Notes: a model not told the origin generated them from the sequence alone. A stretch of 64,000 nt of DNA from Kocuria sp. (GCA_030454085.1 JAKDJD010000012.1:1-64000); one strand, 5' to 3'; shown: positions 28,309 through 40,818, counted from the stretch's first letter. Translations and numbers: made by a program.

Positions 28309-29463
28309 CTATGAATCTCGGTATCCATACCGCGTCAGATCGACCGTGTCACGGACCACGGCCTGGAGATCTCGGCCGTTCTCCTCGAAGACACGGCGTT
28401 GGCGTTCGTACCCCGGTCCACGTTCGATCATCCGGTGCACACCGGCCAACTCCGCGGCGCAACCGAGGTCCCGGGCGATGGGCTCGAGCCGGGTCACGAG
28501 GTCGGTGCAATGCTTGCGCAGGGGCAGGACCGTTCCGGCGGCGTCGGCGATCACCGTAGCGTCCAGTCCGTACCGTGAGGCCCTCCACTTGTTCTCCTCC
28601 GAGAGCCACCGGGGCATGAGCTCCACGTGACCGCCGTCCTCCACGGTGCGGGAGACTTCCTCGACGATGCACTGGGTCAGGGCAGTCATCGCCCCGATTT
28701 CCTCCGTGGTCGCCAGCCCATCGCAGATTCTCATCTCGACCGTTCCGTACCGGGCCACCGGGCGGACTTCCCACCGGTTCTCCGATTCCTCGGCAATGAT
28801 TCCTGCACCGATCGACCGATCGATGTAGTCCTCGTACTCGGACCACTTCTCGAACGGGTACGGAATTCCGCAGGTCGGGATCTGCTGGAAAACCATGGCC
28901 CTCTGCGAGGCATAGCCGGTATCCACTCCCATCCAGTACGGAGAGCTGGCCGACAACGCCAGGAGATGAGGGTAATAGTTGACGAGCTGATTCACCGAAG
29001 GAAGAGCTTTGTCGCGGGAATCGACGCCCACGTGCACATGGACTCCGTAGACCAGCATCTGCCTGCCCCAGTACTGAGTGCGCTCGAGGACCTTCTGGTA
29101 CCGGTCCTTCTCCGAAACCGGCTGCTCGCTCCACTGGGCATACGGATGAGTCCCCGCCGAGTAGAGGTCGACTCCCAGCGGATCTGCTTCCGCTCGGAGC
29201 GCATCAGCCAGCCGAGTGAGCTGGTCCATCGCATCGGCGACCGTGGAGCACACACCCGTGACCGCCTCGACGGTGTTGGACAGGTACTCTCGCGTGATCT
29301 GCGGCGCGAGGCCCTCGGGGTCGATGTATTCCGGGTGGGAGGATTCCAGGGCCTGGATGAGCTCGGCGGCCGCCGGAAGGAGATCGCCCGATTCCCTGTC
29401 GGCGAGGGCAATTTCCCATTCGACGCCCAGGCTCGACTGACCGGAGCTGGAAAAAGTGATCAT
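28309..29463 (-). CDS. Glutamate-cysteine ligase-like carboxylate-amine ligase (GCS2/YbdK family)
   Basis: A 384-residue ATP-dependent ligase of the GCS2 family. SLGVEWEIALADRESGDLLP gives the N-terminal metal/ATP motif. VYGVHVHVGV, NYYPHLLALSASSPYW and RPVARYGTVEMRICDG are family blocks. In E. coli YbdK has weak gamma-glutamylcysteine ligase activity; the natural product in actinobacteria is unclear, since these organisms use mycothiol rather than glutathione. GGAGG precedes the ATG. It is transcribed away from the THUMP-like methyltransferase on the same strand. Confidence 0.9.
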   Translation of the reverse strand: MITFSSSGQSSLGVEWEIALADRESGDLLPAAAELIQALESSHPEYIDPEGLAPQITREYLSNTVEAVTGVCSTVADAMDQLTRLADALRAEADPLGVDLYSAGTHPYAQWSEQPVSEKDRYQKVLERTQYWGRQMLVYGVHVHVGVDSRDKALPSVNQLVNYYPHLLALSASSPYWMGVDTGYASQRAMVFQQIPTCGIPYPFEKWSEYEDYIDRSIGAGIIAEESENRWEVRPVARYGTVEMRICDGLATTEEIGAMTALTQCIVEEVSRTVEDGGHVELMPRWLSEENKWRASRYGLDATVIADAAGTVLPLRKHCTDLVTRLEPIARDLGCAAELAGVHRMIERGPGYERQRRVFEENGRDLQAVVRDTVDLTRYGYRDS

Positions 29464-29491
29464 GGTGGTCCTCCCGTGTCGGGGTCAATTC

Positions 29492-29497
29492 ATCTTA
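29492..29497 (-). promoter_or_regulatory. Possible -10 box of the GCS2-type ligase gene
   Basis: TAAGAT on the minus strand, 28 bases before the ATG and upstream of the GGAGG site. Confidence 0.4.
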
Positions 29498-29583
29498 GCG
29501 GGGAGGGAGACGAACGGTACGGCGTATCCAGCCTGGACGACACGCGGCTTCACGCAGGACCAGAGCCTCGTCCCGGCACGGTC

Positions 29584-30852
29584 TCACGGATGCGCGCGAC
29601 GAACCACGAAAGCCGCTCGATGTTCCGACTCGGGGGATTCCCATCGCGTGAGTATGAGCGTCGCGTGGCGGTTCCCGGCTGACTTCTTCTTTTTCGAAGA
29701 GTTCCCGGCGAGCAATTGACGTCGCAATGCTTCCGGGACGACGTCGACCCCTCGCTTCTTGATCGTCAAACCGGTGATTCCGTTCTCCCGAACCCAGGCT
29801 TTGAGCGCTTTCGTACCCATCGGCAGAATCTCGTCGACGACCCAGCAGGTCGCTCCGGGCAGGTCGGCGCCCTGGTCTGAAACAAAATAGGCGATCCGGG
29901 GATCGAGGAGGTGTCCTCCGACCCGAGACACCAGGTGGTCAACGAGCCCGGCCCGGATGACCGCGCCGTCGGGTTCGTAGAGGAAATCAGCCGGGGGACC
30001 GACGGGAGGGGCCTCCCCGGAGGCCTTCCCGAATCCGGAATCCGAAGAGTACTGGGCCAACACCTCCGGATCCAGCGGATCCGCCCCGAGCAGGGTTGCG
30101 GAACGCTTGATCCCAGGACGGGCGAGCGCATTGAACCACAGAACGACCTCGACGACGTCGCCGCCACAGCTGACCCACTCGGCCTCGGCGTTCCCAGGAA
30201 TCTCGGACCGATCCATCCCGGGACCCATTTTGACGCCGATGGGCATTCCCGTCTCGGCCCAGCGGCGTATCACGGAGAACGGCGGCGCAAAGGCTTCCGG
30301 ATCGAACAGGCGGGAAACCTGGCCGTCCGCCGTGTCTCGACGCGCGGGATCGAGCCACAGCGAACGGATCGCCGTACCGTCCTTGGTGCGGAGGGATGCA
30401 GGATCGAGCTCGGTCACGTCACCCACGCGAACCTCGGACCCGCGGTGGGCGGAAAGGTTGTGCCGGGCCATCGACGCGGTCTCGGGATCGATGTCGTAGG
30501 AGACCACCGGGAGTCCCTCGCGGAGAAAAGCTGCCGAGTCCGCGCCGATGCCGCACCCGAGGTCGGCGACCGGCCCTGCGTCCGCGTCCCGAAACCTTCG
30601 CGCGTGCCACAGTGAGACGGCGCGGCGCGTGGCTTGCTCGAGTCCGGAACGAGTGAACACCATGCGCTGGGCGTCTTCCCCGAACTTGGATCGGGCCTGC
30701 ACACGGAGTTTGGCCTGGGTCAGCATGTCGGCGGCCTGTTCCGCCGTGAAGCCCTGTTTCCGGAGGGAGCTCGAGAGAGCCAGTGCATCGCTTTCGCGGT
30801 AGTCCATCCGGTCCAGGGCGGAGAGCTGATCGGGGGTGAATGAATGCGTCAC
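29584..30852 (-). CDS. Class I SAM methyltransferase with THUMP-like domain
   Basis: A 422-residue predicted RNA or nucleic-acid methyltransferase of a mostly actinobacterial family. The N-terminal third is helical (SFTPDQLSALDRMDYRESD). The SAM site is ADLGCGIGADSAAFLREG, with LWLDPARRD as the likely catalytic loop. The C-terminal THUMP-like domain (about 280-420) ends in a lysine-rich stretch (NSSKKKKSAG). The GTG at 30852 is preferred because it lies 6 bases after TACAGT; the frame upstream of it looks non-coding. The target is unknown. Confidence 0.85.
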   Translation of the reverse strand: MTHSFTPDQLSALDRMDYRESDALALSSSLRKQGFTAEQAADMLTQAKLRVQARSKFGEDAQRMVFTRSGLEQATRRAVSLWHARRFRDADAGPVADLGCGIGADSAAFLREGLPVVSYDIDPETASMARHNLSAHRGSEVRVGDVTELDPASLRTKDGTAIRSLWLDPARRDTADGQVSRLFDPEAFAPPFSVIRRWAETGMPIGVKMGPGMDRSEIPGNAEAEWVSCGGDVVEVVLWFNALARPGIKRSATLLGADPLDPEVLAQYSSDSGFGKASGEAPPVGPPADFLYEPDGAVIRAGLVDHLVSRVGGHLLDPRIAYFVSDQGADLPGATCWVVDEILPMGTKALKAWVRENGITGLTIKKRGVDVVPEALRRQLLAGNSSKKKKSAGNRHATLILTRWESPESEHRAAFVVRRAHP

Positions 30853-30858
30853 GCCACC

Positions 30859-30864
30859 ACTGTA
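30859..30864 (-). promoter_or_regulatory. -10 box for leaderless THUMP-like methyltransferase
   Basis: TACAGT on the minus strand, 6 bases before the GTG start. Confidence 0.5.
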
Positions 30865-30929
30865 TCGGCCGCCAGGTGAACCTCGTTCGGCGTCATCCTT
30901 ACCGCTGAGGGCGAAACTTGGCACTCGTC

Positions 30930-30959
30930 TTGACCCTCTGCTAACCCTCCGAATAGAGT
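30930..30959 (+). promoter_or_regulatory. groESL promoter
   Basis: TTGACC (30930-30935) and TAGAGT (30954-30959), spaced by 18 bases, just upstream of the CIRCE operator. Confidence 0.75.
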
Positions 30960-30964
30960 CATGT

Positions 30965-30991
30965 TTAGCACTCTGGCAGTCAGGGTGCTAA
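30965..30991 (+). promoter_or_regulatory. CIRCE operator (HrcA site)
   Basis: TTAGCACTC, nine bases, GGGTGCTAA. It differs by one base from the consensus TTAGCACTC-N9-GAGTGCTAA bound by the heat-shock repressor HrcA. It begins about 6 bases after the -10 box, so HrcA would block transcription initiation of groES-groEL. Confidence 0.93.
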
Positions 30992-31085
30992 ATGGGCCTG
31001 GCGCTCAATCGGCACCGCGACGACGGTTGGCACGCCCTTCACGGCTCACGCCAAGAATTGATCCATCCAAGGAAGAAGGTCACTC

Positions 31086-31382
31086 ATGTCCGTCTCCATC
31101 AAGCCCCTCGAGGACCGTATCGTCGTTCAGCCCGTGGAGGCTGAGCAGACCACCGCATCCGGCCTGGTCATCCCGGACACCGCCAAGGAGAAGCCCCAGG
31201 AGGGCAAGGTCGTGGCGGTTGGCCCCGGTCGTGTCGATGACAAGGGCAACCGCGTCCCCGTCGACGTCCAGGAAGGCGACGTCGTCATCTACTCCAAGTA
31301 CGGCGGAACCGAGGTCAAGTACTCGGGCGAAGAATTCCTCGTGCTCTCGGCGCGTGACGTGCTGGCCGTCGTCGAGAAGTAA
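31086..31382 (+). CDS. groES: Co-chaperonin GroES
   Basis: A 98-residue lid of the GroEL folding chamber. [13 protein letters not shown] and the mobile loop near residues 16-35 ([14 protein letters not shown]) are canonical, as is [25 protein letters not shown] precedes the ATG. It is first in a two-gene operon with groEL, under a CIRCE operator. Confidence 0.97.
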   Translation: MSVSIKPLEDRIVVQPVEAEQTTASGLVIPDTAKEKPQEGKVVAVGPGRVDDKGNRVPVDVQEGDVVIYSKYGGTEVKYSGEEFLVLSARDVLAVVEK

Positions 31383-31431
31383 GACTTCGACGAACCCGCA
31401 CTTTTCTAGACCTGTGTAAGGAGTCATGTAG

Positions 31432-33024
<1,593 letters not shown>

Positions 33025-33041
33025 TTCCAGGTCCTCGTCCC

Positions 33042-33078
33042 AACGCCCCCGCGCTCTCTGTGAGAGCGCGGGGGCGTT
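33042..33078 (+). terminator. Terminator after groEL
   Basis: A perfect 17-base stem (33042-33058 with 33062-33078) and a TGT loop. There is no T tract, but the stem is very stable. Confidence 0.75.
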
Positions 33079-33487
33079 CCTGTGTGTGGGTCCGTGCGAC
33101 GATTTAGTTGCAATGCAATGTATTGTCTCTTCAGGCCATCTCGCGATGGCACGTTGCTCGGTTTCGTCGCCGCGCGGTGCGGGTCGCCGGTCCTCGCTGA
33201 AATCCAGCCTGAGGGCGGGTGTTCCCGGCGTCGGACGGTGGCACATGTCGTGTCTTCGGGTTTCCTCGTGGATCCCGGGTGGCGAGCCTGAGCACGGGTA
33301 CGAAATTTTGCGCGTCAGACGAATAGGATGAAAACTCGTGTCTGCCCGCGGGCCGCTCGCATCCGCTCCACGGACATTCGTGACCGAGCGCCGGGCTACG
33401 GGCTGACCTGCAGGACCGATACCGATTGCTGGCATCGCACGAATCGACAAGAACACCGCCTCTGCCGAGGCCGACACAGGATCTTGA
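33079..33487. other. Gap between groEL and the first acyltransferase
   Basis: About 410 bases with no supported protein gene. It contains a small AT-richer palindrome, TTGCA-A-TGCAA (33108-33118), and a TAGGAT box (33324-33329) that probably starts the acyltransferase transcript. Eight bases after that box a GTG opens a 22-codon frame (33338-33406) that could be a leaderless leader peptide; nothing else supports it. Confidence 0.4.
33324..33329 (+). promoter_or_regulatory. Possible -10 box of the first acyltransferase gene
   Basis: TAGGAT, about 158 bases before the ATG of the acyltransferase gene. No good -35 box is seen. Confidence 0.4.
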
Positions 33488-35620
33488 ATGACTGAATCGA
33501 ACGGGACGACAGGACAGGTCCCGCCCCCGGAAGGCGGCCAAGCCCCAGAGGTCGCACCTCGCAGAAAGAGGGCTTTCCGCCCCGAAATCCAGGGACTGCG
33601 CGCCTTTGCCGTGCTCCTGGTGGCGATCTACCACATCTGGTTCGGCCGGGTGTCCGGCGGCGTCGACGTCTTCCTGATGATTTCCGCGTTCCTGATGACA
33701 CTGTCCTTCACGGGCAAGATCGAGCGCGGAGTCCGCATCGGTTGGACGGAACTGACCAAGTACTGGTTCCACGTTTTCAAGCGAATCATGCCGCTCGTCG
33801 CGATCATCGTGGCAGGCTCCCTCGTGCTGACCCGGCTGTTCGTGTCTCCGGACCGATGGCTGTCGATCATGCACGAGGCATTCTCCGTGACGTTCTATTA
33901 CGAGAACTGGTTCTCGATCGTGAACGCCGTGGATTACTACGCGTCGGACTCGGGCGCGGCGTCGCCTCTGAGGCATTTCTGGTCTCTGTCCATCCAGGGC
34001 CAGATCTTCATCATGTGGCCTCTGCTCTTCGCGCTCGGCAGCCTTCTGGTCCGCAAGATGGGGACCAAGGTTCGGCCGGTTCTGGCGACCATCTTCGCGG
34101 TCGTCTTCGTGGTCTCGTTCGCTTTCTCGGTCTACTACACGTACTCGAACCAGACCGCGGCATACTTCAACACCTTTGCCAGGCTCTGGGAATTCGCGAT
34201 GGGCTCGTTGGCGGCCATCGTGCTTCCCTGGATCCGTGTTCGTACCGGCGTGGCCGCGATCCTGAACTGGGTCGGCCTGCTGGCCATTCTGACCTGCGGC
34301 GCCCTCCTGGACGTCGAGGGCCAGTTCCCTGGCTTCATCGCCCTGTGGCCCACGCTGGCCGCGAGCTTCATCATCATTTGCGGGCAGTCGACCACCAAAT
34401 GGGGAGCCGATCGTCTGCTCAAGTGGAAGCCGCTGGTCTGGCTCGGCTCCAACTCCTACGGCCTGTACCTCGTCCACTGGCCGTTGCTGGTGTTCTACCT
34501 GACCATTACGGGACGAGAGAAGGCCGGGCTCTTCTCCGGCGTCGTCCTCCTGGCGCTGTCCATCGGCCTGGCCTACGTGCTGACGAAGCTGGTCGATACG
34601 CCCATCCGCAAGTGGAAGTGGGCCGAAACCAAGCGGTGGCGCGCTGGCGTGGTGATTCTCGGGTGCATCGCGCTCGGCGTCGGGTCCGTTCTGGCGTGGC
34701 AGGCCCGCATCGCCTACGTGACCCACAAGATCGAGGCCAACGCGGACAAGAACAACCCAGGCGCCGAGATCCTTGATCCGGATTACACCTACAAGGGTGA
34801 TGACAATCCTGGTCTGCTTCCGACCGCATTGACCCGGAGCAACGACTTCGCCGAGGTCAACGGTCTGGGGGAACAGTGCGACAAGGACAAGGACTTCAAG
34901 AAGGACATGCACGGCCTCTCCGGGGGAGAGTGCTACCGGGTGGTCAAGCAGGATCATCCGAGCAAGCACGTCGTCGCGGTGGGCAACAGTCACACGGAAC
35001 AGTGGATGACAGCATTGAAGCAGAAGGCCAAGGACGACAACTGGGACCTGACCTTCGTGCGACACCCCGGCTGCTTCTTCACGAGCACGCAGGACAACTG
35101 GTTCTCGGGCGCGTGCCAGGAATGGCTCCCGCGGGCCGAGGACGCCATCCAGGACTGGCACCCGGACAACCTGGTCATCCAGTCCACCTTCTCCAGCTAT
35201 GACGGCGCCGCCGAAGGCATCCGCGAGGGCACCGAGGACCAAGTGCGCAAGTGGACGAGCGAAGGCGTTGGGGTCATCGGCATCAGGGACAACGCACGCT
35301 TCACGCAGTCCCACACGGAATGCGAGAACAAGAACAGCTTTGAGGACTGCACCTTCCCGCACGCGACCGCTGGGACCGAGGATCCGACGTCCGCGTGGCG
35401 CACGGAGATCCCCGGTTACGGGTCGTTGGACATGGATGATCTGGTGTGCCCGGACGGAAGCTGCCCGCCCGCGGTGGGCAATATTTACACCTACATCGAC
35501 GACAACCACCTGACGGCCACGTACGTGCGCAGCATGCAGAAGTTCTTCGACCAGAGGTACGACGATGCGGCGCAGGTTTCCGAGGATGCGATGGCGCAGG
35601 CGGGTGATCAGGCCTCCTGA
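33488..35620 (+). CDS. Membrane acyltransferase with C-terminal SGNH domain (copy 1)
   Basis: A 710-residue acyltransferase-3/OafA-like protein that probably O-acetylates a cell-surface glycan. The membrane domain (about 28-400, roughly ten helices) opens with the family's R-X10-H motif, R38 to H49 (LRAFAVLLVAIYH). An outside SGNH-type domain follows: GNSH with S501 as likely nucleophile (GDSH in most relatives), and the DDNHLTATYV block near the C-terminus with the Asp/His pair. This fusion resembles OatA-type transferases. Its paralogue lies directly downstream. Confidence 0.92.
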   Translation: MTESNGTTGQVPPPEGGQAPEVAPRRKRAFRPEIQGLRAFAVLLVAIYHIWFGRVSGGVDVFLMISAFLMTLSFTGKIERGVRIGWTELTKYWFHVFKRIMPLVAIIVAGSLVLTRLFVSPDRWLSIMHEAFSVTFYYENWFSIVNAVDYYASDSGAASPLRHFWSLSIQGQIFIMWPLLFALGSLLVRKMGTKVRPVLATIFAVVFVVSFAFSVYYTYSNQTAAYFNTFARLWEFAMGSLAAIVLPWIRVRTGVAAILNWVGLLAILTCGALLDVEGQFPGFIALWPTLAASFIIICGQSTTKWGADRLLKWKPLVWLGSNSYGLYLVHWPLLVFYLTITGREKAGLFSGVVLLALSIGLAYVLTKLVDTPIRKWKWAETKRWRAGVVILGCIALGVGSVLAWQARIAYVTHKIEANADKNNPGAEILDPDYTYKGDDNPGLLPTALTRSNDFAEVNGLGEQCDKDKDFKKDMHGLSGGECYRVVKQDHPSKHVVAVGNSHTEQWMTALKQKAKDDNWDLTFVRHPGCFFTSTQDNWFSGACQEWLPRAEDAIQDWHPDNLVIQSTFSSYDGAAEGIREGTEDQVRKWTSEGVGVIGIRDNARFTQSHTECENKNSFEDCTFPHATAGTEDPTSAWRTEIPGYGSLDMDDLVCPDGSCPPAVGNIYTYIDDNHLTATYVRSMQKFFDQRYDDAAQVSEDAMAQAGDQAS

Positions 35621-35704
35621 CCTGAGTGAGACCGTTCGCGGTCGCGCCGGAATCCCCATGGGCTTCGGGCGCGGCCGCAACTACGGATTTTCCGGACCGG
35701 CAAG

Positions 35705-35710
35705 TACAAT
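35705..35710 (+). promoter_or_regulatory. Possible -10 box of the second acyltransferase gene
   Basis: TACAAT in the 179-base gap between the two acyltransferase genes; suggests separate expression of the second copy. Confidence 0.4.
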
Positions 35711-35799
35711 TCACCTGTCCAGCGCCTCTCTTCCGGGGGAGGAGCATCAGTCGTGCAAATCCCGATGGGTTTGCAATCGCACCGAACTGAGGAAAAACC

Positions 35800-37905
35800 G
35801 TGCCCTCGCCCAGGCAAGTCAAGGGGTCCACCGCGCCGTGGCATCGACGTACCCCGCGCCACCAGAACACAGCGCTCCGTCGGCGCGCGTTCCGCCCCGA
35901 AATCCAGGGATTGCGGGCCTTTGCCGTCTTGCTGGTCGCCGCATACCACGTCTGGTTCGGTCGGGTCTCCGGCGGCGTGGACGTGTTTCTGCTCATCTCT
36001 GCATTCCTCATGACCACGTCCTTCGCGGACCGGATTCAGAGGGGCGCCGCACTGGGGTGGCGCGAGGTGACCCGGTACTGGGTACATGTATTCAAGCGCA
36101 TCGTCCCGTTGGCCGTGGTGACCGTTGTGCTGACTCTGCTCGGCTCAAGACTCTTCCTGGGGGCCGATCGGTGGGTCCCTGCCATCCGAGAGGCCTTCGC
36201 CGTCCTCTTCTATGGCGAGAACTGGTACTCCATCGGCCACGCGGTGGATTACTATGCCTCGGACTCCGGGGCGGCGTCGCCCTTCCGTCATTTCTGGTCC
36301 CTCTCGATACAGGGGCAGATCTTTCTGGTCTGGCCGTTGCTCTTCTGCCTCACGAGCCTCATGGTCCGCCGCCTGCAGGCTCGTGCTCGCAGGATCCTGG
36401 CCTTGATGTTCTTGGCCATATTCTTGGGTTCACTGGCCTATTCGGTGCACCAGACGGCCGTCGACCAGAGCGGGGCCTACTTCAATACCTGGGCGCGACT
36501 GTGGGAGTTCGCGTTGGGTTCCCTGCTGGCCATCGTCTGCACACGCATCACCGTCCGTGGCTCACTCGCCGCGGTCCTCTCCTGGACGGGACTGGTCGCC
36601 ATCCTGCTCTGCGGCGCGCTTCTGGACGTGCAGGGCAAGTTCCCCGGGTTCGTCGCCCTGTGGCCGACCGTGGCAGCGTGCCTCGTCATCGCGTGTACAC
36701 CCTCAGGAACGCGCTGGGGTGCCGAAAGAATCCTCACCTGGAAGCCACTGGTGATCCTGGGGTCGGCGTCTTACGCCCTCTACCTGGTGCACTGGCCCCT
36801 GCTGGTGTTCTATCTGGCCGTGACGGGGCAGGAAAAGGCGGGATTCTTCGCCGGAACTGGGCTGCTCACGATGGCGACGGTGATTGCGTGGGTCCTGACC
36901 CGCGTCGTCGAACGACCGCTGCGTCGCTGGTCCTGGGCGGACGCGAGGCGCCGGAGAGGCCTGCTCGTCATCGCAGCGAGCATGCTCCTGGCTGTGGGGC
37001 CGGCCTGCGTGTGGGATGCGCGCATCGCCTCCGAAGCGCGGGTCGCACAAACCGAATCCGTGAACAACAATCCTGGGGCTCGAGCGCTTCTCCCGGGGTT
37101 CCGGTACGAAGGGTCCGACGACGCCGCCATCCTCCCGACACCGGCCAAACGCGCCGACGACTGGTCGTGGCAGGTGGTCCGTGGGACGCCTTGCCGCGAC
37201 GTCGATCCACCGGAAGCGTTGAAAGGTCTCGAGGTCGACCAATGCCTCAATTACCATCGCGCCGATCGACCGAGCCGGCACGTCGTCGCGGTGGGCAACA
37301 GCCACATGGAGATGCTGCTTCCGGCGATCGCCGATGCCGCCCGCCGCAACGGGTGGGACTTGACCTTCGTTCGCGCACCAGGGTGCCAATTCACGAGCGT
37401 GGCCCTGAACGACAGGATTTCCGCGCAATGCGCACAGTGGATGAGACACACCGAAGAGTACATCGGCGCTCAGAAGCCCGACGTGCTCCTGATGTTGGCC
37501 ACGCACTCGACCGTCGGCGGGGTCGGCGAGATCGTCCGGCCGGAGACGCGACAGCAGGTTGAGCGATGGACCCGGCGAGGCATCGACGTCGTGGGCGTGC
37601 GGGACGTGCCGCGTTTTGCGGAGAAGCATGCCGACTGCGAGGCACGCAACGGGGTCGCCGGCTGCGCGTTCCCGAGCCCCCTGGGGCAAACCAATCCGAC
37701 CGCGGAATGGGCGCAACAGATCCATGGGTTTGCGCCCCTGGATCTGCTCGACCTGGTCTGCCCCGGTCGCAGCTGCCCAGCGCAGATCGGCAACGTCTAC
37801 ACGTACCTGGACAACAACCACCTGACGGCGACGTATGTCGACTCGATGAAGCACATGGTGGGGGACAGGCTCGATACCGCGATGCGGAATGCGAGCTCCC
37901 GGTGA
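35800..37905 (+). CDS. Membrane acyltransferase with C-terminal SGNH domain (copy 2)
   Basis: A 701-residue paralogue of the preceding gene, with the same architecture and many shared blocks (FRPEIQGLRAFAVLLVA, GRVSGGVDVFL, YYASDSGAASP, SIQGQIF). The SGNH serine is S501 in GNSH, at the same residue number as in copy 1, and DNNHLTATYV is at the C-terminus. The SGNH half has diverged more than the membrane half, so the two may act on different acceptors. The GTG start is preceded by GAGG. The pair looks like an old tandem duplication. Confidence 0.92.
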   Translation: MPSPRQVKGSTAPWHRRTPRHQNTALRRRAFRPEIQGLRAFAVLLVAAYHVWFGRVSGGVDVFLLISAFLMTTSFADRIQRGAALGWREVTRYWVHVFKRIVPLAVVTVVLTLLGSRLFLGADRWVPAIREAFAVLFYGENWYSIGHAVDYYASDSGAASPFRHFWSLSIQGQIFLVWPLLFCLTSLMVRRLQARARRILALMFLAIFLGSLAYSVHQTAVDQSGAYFNTWARLWEFALGSLLAIVCTRITVRGSLAAVLSWTGLVAILLCGALLDVQGKFPGFVALWPTVAACLVIACTPSGTRWGAERILTWKPLVILGSASYALYLVHWPLLVFYLAVTGQEKAGFFAGTGLLTMATVIAWVLTRVVERPLRRWSWADARRRRGLLVIAASMLLAVGPACVWDARIASEARVAQTESVNNNPGARALLPGFRYEGSDDAAILPTPAKRADDWSWQVVRGTPCRDVDPPEALKGLEVDQCLNYHRADRPSRHVVAVGNSHMEMLLPAIADAARRNGWDLTFVRAPGCQFTSVALNDRISAQCAQWMRHTEEYIGAQKPDVLLMLATHSTVGGVGEIVRPETRQQVERWTRRGIDVVGVRDVPRFAEKHADCEARNGVAGCAFPSPLGQTNPTAEWAQQIHGFAPLDLLDLVCPGRSCPAQIGNVYTYLDNNHLTATYVDSMKHMVGDRLDTAMRNASSR

Positions 37906-39570
<1,665 letters not shown>

Positions 39571-39609
39571 TTCGGCCACGCCCGTGCAGGGGCGTACGGA
39601 AGGAAGATC

Positions 39610-40743
39610 TTGACCAACGACATCGAAATCGGGCGCTCCAAACGTGCCCGCCGGACGTACTCGCTCGACGACGTCGCTCTCGTGCCCGCCCGGCGCACGA
39701 GGGACCCGCGGGACGTCAATACCGAATGGCAGATCGATGCCTTCAAGTTCGAGACACCCGTCCTGGGTGCGCCCATGGACTCGGTCATGTCGCCCGAGAC
39801 CGCTATCACCCTGGGCAAACTGGGCGGCGTCGGAGTTCTCAACCTCGAAGGCCTCTGGACCCGGTACGAGGATCCCGAACCGTACCTCGAGGAAATTTCC
39901 CTGTTGGCGCGTGACGACATGTCGCATGTGACCCGTCGCATGCAGGAGATCTACGCGGAACCCATCAAGGAAGGGCTGATCACCGAGCGGCTGGCCCAGA
40001 TTCGGGACGCCGGCGTGGTGGTTGCGGGATCCCTGACCCCGCAACGAACCCAGGAGTACTACAAGACGGTGGTCAACGCCGGTACGGACCTTTTCGTGAT
40101 CCGCGGGACCACGGTCTCCGCCGAGCACGTGTCCCAGAATCAGGAACCACTGGATCTGAAGAAGTTCATTTACGAGCTCGACGTGCCGGTGATCGTCGGG
40201 GGAGCCGCCGGCTACACACCCGCTCTCCACCTGATGCGAACGGGCGCCGCGGGAGTCCTCGTGGGCTTCGGGGGAGGCGCAACCACCACAACCCGCAGGG
40301 CACTGGGCATCCACGCAGCCATGGCTTCAGCGATTTCCGATGTCGCCGCCGCGCGCAGCGACTACCTGGACGAATCGGGCGGACGGTACGTGCACGTCAT
40401 CGCGGACGGGGGTCTCGGCCAGTCCGGCGACATCATCAAGGCCATGGCCATGGGTGCCGACGCCGTCATGATCGGGGCACCCCTGGCCCGGGCGAAGGAA
40501 GCGCCCGGACGCGGATACCACTGGGGACCTGAGGCACACCACCACGAATTCCCCCGGGGAACCCGAACCCCCATGAACCAGGTCGGCTCGCTGGAAGAGG
40601 TTCTCTACGGCCCGTCACACCACGTGGACGGAACATCGAACCTCATAGGCGCCATGCGGCGTGCCATGGCGACCACGGGATATTCGACGCTCAAGGAATT
40701 TCAACGTTCCGAGGTTGTCCTGACGGGACGCCCCCAGTACTGA
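39610..40743 (+). CDS. guaB3: IMP dehydrogenase-related protein GuaB3
   Basis: A 377-residue TIM-barrel protein of the actinobacterial GuaB3 family. It has the phosphate-binding loop blocks of IMP dehydrogenase (VIADGGLGQSGDIIKAMAMG, MIGAPLARAKEAPGRGYHWG) but no CBS domains. The GSICTT catalytic-cysteine loop of GuaB is replaced by VIRGTTVSAEHVS, so ordinary IMP dehydrogenase activity is doubtful. The TTG start follows GGAAGGAAG. It lies 39 bases after guaB and is probably co-transcribed. Confidence 0.9.
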   Translation: MTNDIEIGRSKRARRTYSLDDVALVPARRTRDPRDVNTEWQIDAFKFETPVLGAPMDSVMSPETAITLGKLGGVGVLNLEGLWTRYEDPEPYLEEISLLARDDMSHVTRRMQEIYAEPIKEGLITERLAQIRDAGVVVAGSLTPQRTQEYYKTVVNAGTDLFVIRGTTVSAEHVSQNQEPLDLKKFIYELDVPVIVGGAAGYTPALHLMRTGAAGVLVGFGGGATTTTRRALGIHAAMASAISDVAAARSDYLDESGGRYVHVIADGGLGQSGDIIKAMAMGADAVMIGAPLARAKEAPGRGYHWGPEAHHHEFPRGTRTPMNQVGSLEEVLYGPSHHVDGTSNLIGAMRRAMATTGYSTLKEFQRSEVVLTGRPQY

Positions 40744-40818
40744 ACGACCCATGGGCCGGGCGCCGCGACGAGGCTGCTCGGCCCCTGGATGACTTGGGGA
40801 AATCCCAGGCTGGACAGA

